A stretch of 5,062 bases of DNA from an uncultured Chloroflexaceae bacterium (GTDB taxonomy: Bacteria; Chloroflexota; Chloroflexia; Chloroflexales; Chloroflexaceae), in NCBI GenBank assembly GCA_937141995.1, contig CAKZQX010000683.1:1-5062 (forward strand), written 5' to 3'. Both the position numbers and the translations under genes were made by a program. Below the pieces are notes generated by a model. It did not search any database, had not been told where the DNA came from, and worked only from the letters and a program-made list of their open reading frames with translations. Below are positions 1 to 5,062 of this stretch, in pieces (the stretch's first letter is position 1; each line of letters begins with the position of its first letter).

Positions 1-1223
1 CCCTGCTGTTGAGCTTGATAACGCTCCCCTTCCTTGGTCCTCTGGCGGCAGCGGGCATTATTGCCGCCCACTTCGGGATGCGCATGACCATTGTTGCGCC
101 ACTGGCCGTCCTGAACTATTTCCGCCTGCTTTCGCACCATCAGATCCTCGTCAAAGATGGGCGTACGCTCGATCTGCTGCACGACATTGATACCGTCGTC
201 TTTGATAAAACCGGCACACTGACTATTCATCAGCCCCATGTCGGACGCATTCATGCCTGGCAGGGCGTGTCGGAACTGGAGGTTCTGGCATGGGCGGCCG
301 CTGCCGAACATAAACAGATGCATCCGATTGCGCTGGCAATCAGGGAGGCGGCCGCCGCCCACGGCGTTCCTATACCGGAAATCAGTGAGGCGGCCTATGC
401 GATAGGCTATGGCCTGACCGTCTCGATTGGTGCCCGGCAGATCAAGGTGGGCAGTTGTCGCTTTATGCAACAGGATGCAATCTCAATCTCCCCCGAGGTG
501 TATGCCGTGGAAGAAGCTGCGCATCAGGAGGGACATTCGCTGGTGCTGGTTGCCTGTGACAACCAGATTGTCGGCGCGATTGAACTGGTCCCGACGCTCC
601 GCCCGGAAGCACGCCAGGTCATCGCCGGCCTGCGCCGCCGCGGCGTCCGACATATTGCGATCATCTCCGGTGATCGGGAAGCTCCGACGCGTGCGCTGGC
701 GCACGAACTGGGGATTGACCAGTACTTTGCCGAAACGCTGCCCCAGCACAAAGCCGACATTATTGATTACCTGCAGCACGCCGGCCACAGTGTCTGCTTC
801 GTGGGGGATGGTATCAATGATGCCATTGCGCTCAAGAAGGCGCATGTGTCGGTCTCGATGCGCGGCGCGGCGACGGTGGCAACTGATACGGCCCAGGTTG
901 TCCTGCTGGATGCGGGGCTGGAACATCTCTGCCGGATCTTTGACTTTGCGCACAATTTTGATCGCACCATGAAAGTCTGTTTTGCCCTGGTGCTTGCGCC
1001 CAGCATCATCGGTATGGGCGGGGTACTGTTGCTGGGGTATGGTTTGATCCAGGCCATCTGGTTTAAACAACTCAGCCTGATCCTGGGCGCATCGGGGGCA
1101 ATGGAACCACTGGTGCGACTGGTGCTGCACCAGCGCCGGTCCGAGTTGCCCGGTCCGGAGTTACCGGCGCTACCAGAGGACGCAACCGGAGCTATGTCCG
1201 CCACCGACGCCAGTGAAGTGTAG
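1..1223 (+). CDS. P1B-like heavy-metal-type P-type ATPase, C-terminal part (5' end outside window)
   Basis: A membrane pump that would couple ATP hydrolysis to cation movement through an aspartyl-phosphate intermediate. The frame is already open at position 3, so the true start lies upstream; residues here are counted from position 9. Seen in order: a membrane helix and its cytoplasmic exit (about 3-40), the phosphorylation motif DKTGTLT (66-72, nt 204-224), the His-Pro pair typical of the P1B nucleotide-binding domain (H105-P106), a GYG in the ATP-binding loop (133-135), SGD (220-222), the hinge motif GDGINDA (266-272, nt 804-824), and two closing membrane helices (about 321-345 and 348-373). 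A Pro/Glu-rich 30-residue tail follows. The HP pair and two-helix end indicate P1B rather than Ca, K or Mg pumps. Oddly, the helix that normally carries CPC reads FGM at 22-24. The actuator domain and any N-terminal metal-binding domains are outside the window. Family call firm; ion unknown. Confidence 0.93.
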   Translation, partial: LLLSLITLPFLGPLAAAGIIAAHFGMRMTIVAPLAVLNYFRLLSHHQILVKDGRTLDLLHDIDTVVFDKTGTLTIHQPHVGRIHAWQGVSELEVLAWAAAAEHKQMHPIALAIREAAAAHGVPIPEISEAAYAIGYGLTVSIGARQIKVGSCRFMQQDAISISPEVYAVEEAAHQEGHSLVLVACDNQIVGAIELVPTLRPEARQVIAGLRRRGVRHIAIISGDREAPTRALAHELGIDQYFAETLPQHKADIIDYLQHAGHSVCFVGDGINDAIALKKAHVSVSMRGAATVATDTAQVVLLDAGLEHLCRIFDFAHNFDRTMKVCFALVLAPSIIGMGGVLLLGYGLIQAIWFKQLSLILGASGAMEPLVRLVLHQRRSELPGPELPALPEDATGAMSATDASEV

Positions 1224-1226
1224 TGC

Positions 1227-1239
1227 GGCCCCGCGGGCC
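1227..1239 (+). other. Small GC hairpin in the 33-base gap after the ATPase gene
   Basis: GGCCC (1227-1231) and GGGCC (1235-1239) can pair as a perfect 5-bp stem around a three-base loop, four bases after the TAG stop. There is no T-tract after it, so it does not look like an intrinsic terminator. It ends two bases before the AG tract that precedes the lipoprotein gene, so it could affect ribosome access there; that role is inference. Confidence 0.4.
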
Positions 1240-1240
1240 C

Positions 1241-1253
1241 AGAGAGAGAGAGA
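1241..1253 (+). promoter_or_regulatory. (AG)6A tract serving as the likely ribosome binding site
   Basis: Thirteen bases of alternating A and G end three bases before the ATG at 1257. No AGGAGG-like sequence exists in the gap, so this purine tract, offering GAGA cores to the anti-Shine-Dalgarno sequence, is the only candidate binding site for the lipoprotein gene. The signal peptide starting right after 1257 supports that start codon. As a dinucleotide repeat it could change length by slippage and alter spacing. Confidence 0.5.
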
Positions 1254-1256
1254 CCG

Positions 1257-2840
1257 ATGCGTTATCGTTGGCATCCCGATGCCGGGTCAATCCGCCGAAA
1301 CGGGTTTGTTGTGCTGCTCATGCTGGCGCTGCTGCCGGCGGCATGTGGCGGTCAGCCGGCAACCCCGGCAAGCGAGCCGGCCCCTGATGATGCGACCGCC
1401 GCGAGTGAGCCGGCGGCCGCGTCGCGTGGAACATTCCGCTTTGGCTTTAACAATCGCTTCCTGACCTGGGATCCCCACCAGGAGCAGCGCCCGATTGCCC
1501 TCATGGGCTACCAACTGGTCTATGATGCGCTGCTGTCCGAGGATCTGGCGGGCAACCCGTCACCCGGACTGGCGACCGCGTGGAGCCAGACGGTTGACGC
1601 GCTGGAGTTGACCCTGCGCGAAGGGGTGGTTTTCCACGATGGCACCCCCTTTAATGCCGAAGTCGCCCAGGCCAACCTGCTACGCGTCCGCGACGAAGGT
1701 GCTCCCCCGATTGCCCAGCACCTGGCGGCGGTTGAGTCGATTGATCTGCTGGACAGCCATCGTATCCGCCTGAACCTCTCCCGGCCGACACCGGATCTGC
1801 TCAACAATCTGGCGCGGTCGGCGGGCATGATCATCAGCCCGGAGGCCTTCGACACTGCGGCGGAGCGGCCGGTCGGTACCGGGCCGTGGGTCTTCAACGC
1901 CGAGGAGTCGCGCGCCGATGTGGAGTATCGGTTTGATGCCTTTCCAGACTTCTGGGATCCGCAGCAGCAGACACTGGAGCAGGTGATCATCCTGATCTTG
2001 CCGGACGCGGCGGCCCGGCTGGGGGCGCTCCGCAGCGGCGAGGTACATGCCGCGGCGTTCCTGGCAGCGGAAGATAGCGCCACGCTCGAGTCCGAGGGCT
2101 TTACCCTGGTGACGAATGAGGCGGTGCAACTGGGGTTGCATATCTTTGACCGGGAGGGCACGCTGGTGCCGGCATTTGCCGATGAGCGGGTGCGGCTGGC
2201 AATCAGCCATGCGATCGACCGGGAGACACTGGTGGAGGTAGTGAACTCCGGCTATGGCGCGCCGGTGACGCAGCGTTTTCAACCGGGGCAGTATGGCTAT
2301 GCCGGGGATATCGCCGACCTCGCTTACGATCCGGAGCAGGCCCGCGAACTGCTGACCGAGGCGGGCGTGGAGAATCTAGAGTTTGCGGTGCCTATCGCGG
2401 GCAACCCGAGCAACGAGCTCCAGGCGATTGCCGGGTTTCTCCAGGAGGTGGGCATAACGATGAACATCGAGACGGTCGCGCCCGGCACGCTGGTGCAGGA
2501 GGCGGCGTCCGGTGAGTGGGCCGCGGCGCTCCTGCCGATCAACGAGCCGCATGTCTCCACCTATATTGCCAACCGGGTGCAGGCCAACGGCTTCCTGAAT
2601 CCCTTCAACATCGCGCCGGCCGACCTGGAAGAACTGGCAGCAGAGGCGCGTCAGTTGCCGCCCGATGAAGCTGAACCGCTCTGGACCGAACTGGCGCGTG
2701 CGACGGCCGAGCGGGGCATCATTATTCATCTCTACACGATGCCGTCGCTGGTGTTTACCACGCCGGAGGTGCGGGGAGCGGAAGTTGGCTATTTTCAGCC
2801 CAATGTGCTGCGGCTGCGTGGGGTGACCATCGAGGAATAA
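1257..2840 (+). CDS. Family-5 ABC transporter substrate-binding lipoprotein (peptide/nickel class)
   Basis: Extracytoplasmic solute receptor of a Dpp/Opp/Nik-type importer, 527 residues, within the usual family range. The ATG is supported by a basic start (Arg at 2, 4, 13, 14), a hydrophobic core (17-29) and a lipobox-like end with Cys30 as the predicted lipidated residue. Position -3 is Pro rather than the usual Leu/Val/Ile, so the lipobox is imperfect. Residues 31-58 are a flexible Ala/Pro/Glu tether containing ASEPA twice (38-42, 49-53). Family marks follow: DPH near the mature start, LREGVVFHDGTPFNAE (120-135), PVGTGPW (205-211) and VRLAISHAIDRETLV (312-326). The stretch before LREGV lacks the common D-G-x-T/Y pattern, and the C-terminal lobe has NEPH (429-432) where many relatives have a Trp/Asp-rich segment, so it is a divergent member. 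First gene of the importer cluster. Family confident; substrate (peptide, opine, nickel or metal chelate) not readable. Confidence 0.93.
   Translation: MRYRWHPDAGSIRRNGFVVLLMLALLPAACGGQPATPASEPAPDDATAASEPAAASRGTFRFGFNNRFLTWDPHQEQRPIALMGYQLVYDALLSEDLAGNPSPGLATAWSQTVDALELTLREGVVFHDGTPFNAEVAQANLLRVRDEGAPPIAQHLAAVESIDLLDSHRIRLNLSRPTPDLLNNLARSAGMIISPEAFDTAAERPVGTGPWVFNAEESRADVEYRFDAFPDFWDPQQQTLEQVIILILPDAAARLGALRSGEVHAAAFLAAEDSATLESEGFTLVTNEAVQLGLHIFDREGTLVPAFADERVRLAISHAIDRETLVEVVNSGYGAPVTQRFQPGQYGYAGDIADLAYDPEQARELLTEAGVENLEFAVPIAGNPSNELQAIAGFLQEVGITMNIETVAPGTLVQEAASGEWAAALLPINEPHVSTYIANRVQANGFLNPFNIAPADLEELAAEARQLPPDEAEPLWTELARATAERGIIIHLYTMPSLVFTTPEVRGAEVGYFQPNVLRLRGVTIEE
2832..2836 (+). promoter_or_regulatory. 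Ribosome binding site GAGGA for the DppB-like permease
   Basis: GAGGA lies inside the last codons of the lipoprotein gene, only three bases before the ATG at 2840. The spacing is short, but the ATG shares its A with the TAA stop (TAATG), so terminating ribosomes can reinitiate here; this site plus the overlap fixes the start. Confidence 0.6.
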
Positions 2841-3784
2841 TGCGCTGGTTCATTCTCTCACGGCTGCTTGCCACCATACCGCTGCTGCCGGCACTGTCGC
2901 TGCTGATCTTCCTGATGATCCATCTGATCCCCGGTAGCGCCGCCGCCGTCATCCTGGGCGAGGCCGCCGCGCCGGAGCATGTGGCCGCGCTCGAAGCCGA
3001 ACTTGGCCTGAATGACCCGCTGCATGTCCAGTATGCGCGCTGGATGGGGCGGGCACTCCAGGGCGATCTGGGAAACTCGCTGATCAATGGTCGCTCCGTG
3101 ACGGCATCGATCAGCGCACGCCTGCCGGTGACGCTCTCGCTGGCGGCGGGGGGCTTGAGTGTCGGGGTGCTGCTGGGGCTGACGACCGGCATTGTTGCCG
3201 GTACGCACCCCGGTTCCCTGCTTGACCGGTTCTCCGTGATGCTGGCATCGCTCGGCCTGGCAGTACCGACCTTCTGGCTGGCCCTGCTGCTCGCAGCCGG
3301 GTTTGCGATTGAACTGAACTGGTTTCCCGCCATTGGTTACACACCCTTCCGCGAGAACCCACTCGGCTGGCTGCACAGCCTGGTGCTGCCTTCGTTGGCG
3401 CTGGGGTTGCCCAGCAGTGCGCTGATTGCCCGTCAGATGCGCAGTTCGCTCCGCTCGGTGATGCAGATGCCCTACATCCGCGCCGCCCGCGCTACCGGCG
3501 TAGACGGCCGGCATCTGATTTCGCGGCATGCCCTGCGGAACGCGCTGATCCCGGTGATGACGATCATCGGGTTTGAGCTGACGCGGCTGATCGGGGGGGC
3601 ATTTCTGGTTGAGCAGGTGTTTGCGCTGCCGGGCATGGGTTCGCTGGTGATCACCGCCGTGCTCGAGCGCGACCTGCCACTGGTGCAGGGGGTGGTGCTG
3701 GTTACGGCCGCGCTGGTAGTGCTGATCAATCTGCTGGTGGATATCAGCTACGGCTGGCTTAATCCCAGGGTGCGCCCGGCATGA
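2840..3784 (+). CDS. DppB/OppB-type ABC transporter permease
   Basis: Inner-membrane permease, 314 residues, normal length for DppB/OppB/NikB proteins. It would form half of the translocation channel together with the DppC-like domain encoded next. Seen: the typical first helix ending in LIPG (about 8-32); the periplasmic GDLGNS motif (75-80); further hydrophobic segments at about 98-121, 131-156, 178-196, 238-257 and 282-305, giving six helices; the EAA coupling loop at 212-239 (Y-I-R-A-A-R-A-T-G and later N-A-L-I-P) that docks on the ATPase; FALPGMGSL; and the C-terminal LNPRVR. The usual PGDP after helix 1 reads PGSA. The start overlaps the lipoprotein stop by one base and the end overlaps the next gene by four, implying translational coupling. 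A run of seven G (3593-3599) lies in a Gly-Gly codon pair but the frame is intact. Substrate not deducible from the permease. Confidence 0.96.
   Translation: MRWFILSRLLATIPLLPALSLLIFLMIHLIPGSAAAVILGEAAAPEHVAALEAELGLNDPLHVQYARWMGRALQGDLGNSLINGRSVTASISARLPVTLSLAAGGLSVGVLLGLTTGIVAGTHPGSLLDRFSVMLASLGLAVPTFWLALLLAAGFAIELNWFPAIGYTPFRENPLGWLHSLVLPSLALGLPSSALIARQMRSSLRSVMQMPYIRAARATGVDGRHLISRHALRNALIPVMTIIGFELTRLIGGAFLVEQVFALPGMGSLVITAVLERDLPLVQGVVLVTAALVVLINLLVDISYGWLNPRVRPA
3767..3770 (+). promoter_or_regulatory. Weak AGGG ribosome binding site for the permease-ATPase fusion gene
   Basis: AGGG lies ten bases before the ATG at 3781, within the end of the upstream permease gene. It is weak, and the ATGA overlap of start and stop (3781-3784) suggests that translational coupling, rather than this site alone, drives initiation. 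Confidence 0.35.
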
Positions 3785-5062
3785 TCATTGACTCCGCCAA
3801 CTCCCCATCGCTGCCCCGCCGTGGTCGCCGCGCCCGATATGCCCGCTTCCGGCAGCGGCTTGTCCGGCAGCGGCCGGCACTGGTAGCAGCAGTATTCCTT
3901 GGCCTGCTGCTGCTGGTGGCCCTGCTGGCCCCCTGGATCGCCCCCTACGATCCCTATGCCCAGAACCTGCGCGCGGCGCTGCAGGGGCCCGGTCCTGCCC
4001 ACCTGCTCGGCACCGATGCCCTGGGACGCGACACGCTGAGCCGGATTATGTATGGGGCGCGGATCTCGTTTCAGGCGGCTTTTCTGGGGGTTGGTATTGC
4101 CGCCGCGCTCGGTATTCCCATTGGCCTGCCGGCGGGTTACTATGGCGGTCTGGTTGATCGGATCGCCATGCGGCTGGTGGATCTGTTGTTTGCGCTGCCG
4201 CCGCTGGTGCTGGCGTTTGCGATCCTGGCAATTATGGGACCGGGGCTGATGAATGTCATCCTGGCAATCGGGCTGGTGATGGCCACGCTCTACGCCCGCC
4301 TGACGCGCGGGGTCGTTCTGGCCGAACGCGAACAGCTCTATGTGGAAAGCGCCCGCGTGGGCGGACTGGCCCCGCCGGTCATTCTGCTGCGCCATATCCT
4401 GCCCAATATTCTGCCGCCGCTGATCATACAAACGGCGCAACTCTTCGCGGTAGTGCTGCTGGTGGAGGCCGCGCTGAGCTTCCTGGGTCTGGGCGTTGCG
4501 GTGGGTGAGCCAAGCTGGGGGCGGATGCTGGCCGAGGCGCAAACCAACCTGTCCCGCCAGCCCTTTCTGCCGGTGCCGCCGGGACTGATCCTGACTTTAA
4601 CGGTGCTGGCCCTGAATCTGCTGGGGGACGGATTGCGCGATGCGCTCGAGCGGGAGACCGGCACCTCCGACGAGCCGCAGCATGCGCTGCCCCGACCACG
4701 TAACGGTACGTCCCGCCTACAACCCGCGGCTGCCCAGCCACAACCCGCCGCTACCCACCCGACCGCGCCCCTCCTGGCGGTGCGGCAACTCGAGGTGCGC
4801 TTTCCCGGCTCCCAGGGACAAGCGTTGACGATCCTGCACGATGTCTCGTTTGATCTGGTGCGCGGTGAAACGCTGGGCATTGTGGGCGAGTCGGGATCGG
4901 GCAAGAGTATGACGGCACTGGCTCTACTGGGGTTGATTCCGCCACCGGGCCGCATTAGCGCGGGCGAGATCCGGCTCAACGGGCGCAACCTGGTGGCACT
5001 GCCCCCGGCGGCGGAGTTGCGGCGGGTGCGCGGACGTGAGCTTGCGATGATCTTTCAGGAAC
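3781..5062 (+). CDS. DppC/OppC-type permease fused to a DppD/OppD-type ABC ATPase (3' end outside window)
   Basis: One open frame of 427 codons that runs off the window. Residues 1-33 are cytoplasmic and very Arg-rich. Helix 1 (about 34-54) is followed by the DppC signature H-L-L-G-T-D-x-L-G-R-D-T-L-S-R (74-88) and G-x-R-x-S (92-96). The EAA coupling loop is at about 185-209 (Y-V-E-S-A-R-V-G-G, then H-I-L-P-N). The permease ends near L-L-G-D-G-L-R-D-A-L (280-289), where stand-alone DppC proteins stop. A Pro/Ala/Gln linker (291-330) leads into an ABC ATPase domain: beta strand at 332-341, Walker A GESGSGKS (369-376, nt 4885-4908) and Q-loop MIFQE (423-427). The ABC signature, Walker B and H-loop lie beyond the window. 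No stop and no convincing internal start with a ribosome site occurs across the junction, so this is a true fusion as read. The second ATPase may follow separately or in the same polypeptide. Confidence 0.93.
   Translation, partial: MIIDSANSPSLPRRGRRARYARFRQRLVRQRPALVAAVFLGLLLLVALLAPWIAPYDPYAQNLRAALQGPGPAHLLGTDALGRDTLSRIMYGARISFQAAFLGVGIAAALGIPIGLPAGYYGGLVDRIAMRLVDLLFALPPLVLAFAILAIMGPGLMNVILAIGLVMATLYARLTRGVVLAEREQLYVESARVGGLAPPVILLRHILPNILPPLIIQTAQLFAVVLLVEAALSFLGLGVAVGEPSWGRMLAEAQTNLSRQPFLPVPPGLILTLTVLALNLLGDGLRDALERETGTSDEPQHALPRPRNGTSRLQPAAAQPQPAATHPTAPLLAVRQLEVRFPGSQGQALTILHDVSFDLVRGETLGIVGESGSGKSMTALALLGLIPPPGRISAGEIRLNGRNLVALPPAAELRRVRGRELAMIFQE
4651..4770 (+). other. Interdomain linker joining permease and ATPase
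   Basis: Codons 291-330 of the fusion gene encode a low-complexity, hydrophilic stretch rich in Pro, Ala, Gln, Thr and Arg, with no predicted fold. It includes two near-identical short units, Q-P-A-A-A (314-318 read as QPAAA) and QPAAT (321-325). It tethers the cytoplasmic end of the last permease helix to the first strand of the ATPase domain. At about 40 residues it is long enough for the ATPase to dock on the EAA loop of its own chain. Confidence 0.7.

Noticed and set aside
1044..1071. TTGATC plus TTTAAA as a possible sigma-70 promoter for the importer
   Set aside because: The spacing is about 12 bases instead of 16-18, and the hexamers fall inside the conserved last helices of the ATPase gene; chance match.
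483..1130. Long minus-strand open frame opposite the P-type ATPase gene
   Set aside because: It lies antisense to a confidently identified ATPase core, has low-complexity Arg/Gln composition and no recognisable motif; long antisense frames are expected in GC-rich DNA.
1224..1240. GC-rich inverted repeat as a terminator after the ATPase gene
   Set aside because: The stem is only 5 bp and no T-tract follows; an AG tract follows instead.
1368..1415. Two copies of an ASEPA-coding unit as a DNA repeat element
   Set aside because: The copies are only 15 bases, imperfect, and explained by the Ala/Pro/Glu-rich tether common after lipoprotein cysteines.
1213..1464. Small plus-strand frame starting with GTG at the ATPase end and running into the lipoprotein gene
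   Set aside because: It overlaps the signal-peptide region of the lipoprotein in another frame, is Arg-rich without motifs, and has no ribosome site of its own.
3593..3599. Run of seven G in the DppB-like gene as a phase-variable or frameshift site
   Set aside because: The frame is intact with full family motifs on both sides, and a G7 in Gly-Gly codons is unremarkable at this base composition; noted only as a place where sequencing errors could occur.
3748..4542. 264-codon minus-strand open frame opposite the permease part of the fusion gene
   Set aside because: Its product is Gln/Arg/His-rich with no domain features and covers the antisense of well-conserved permease motifs; it is a shadow of the coding strand's codon bias.

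Overview
The window is a fully packed, single-strand (+) stretch of a GC-rich bacterial chromosome (roughly 60-65% G+C by eye), with four coding regions reading the same way and almost no intergenic DNA. It starts inside one gene and ends inside another. The Cys-Gly-Gly lipoprotein start, the Ala/Pro/Glu-rich tether, the permease-ATPase fusion and the unusual metal-ATPase subfamily would fit Chloroflexota (for example the Chloroflexus/Roseiflexus side). This is a pattern-based guess with low to moderate confidence; no rRNA or other marker gene is present to settle it.

Layout. (1) Positions 1-1223: C-terminal two-thirds or so of a P1B-like (heavy-metal-type) P-type ATPase, with intact catalytic domains but no recognisable Cys-Pro-Cys membrane metal site. 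(2) Positions 1224-1256: a 33-base gap holding a small GC hairpin and an (AG)n tract that sits where the ribosome binding site should be. (3) Positions 1257-2840: a family-5 (dipeptide/oligopeptide/nickel class) substrate-binding lipoprotein. (4) Positions 2840-3784: a DppB/OppB-type permease whose start codon shares one base with the preceding stop (TAATG). (5) Positions 3781-5062: a DppC/OppC-type permease that overlaps its neighbour by ATGA and continues in frame, through a Pro/Ala/Gln linker, into a DppD/OppD-type ABC ATPase domain. The window ends just after the Q-loop of that domain.

Together, genes 3-5 make a peptide/nickel-class ABC importer: the lipoprotein captures a solute outside the membrane, the two permease parts form the channel, and the fused ATPase domain supplies one nucleotide-binding site. 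The second ATPase (DppF-like) is not in the window and is expected downstream or later in the same fusion polypeptide. No promoter or terminator is visible between the metal ATPase and the importer, so one transcript may carry all four genes, which raises the possibility of a metal or metal-chelate link. The substrate cannot be read from the sequence. The most notable points are the permease-ATPase fusion and the ATPase lacking the usual metal-site cysteines; neither amounts to a demonstrably new system.
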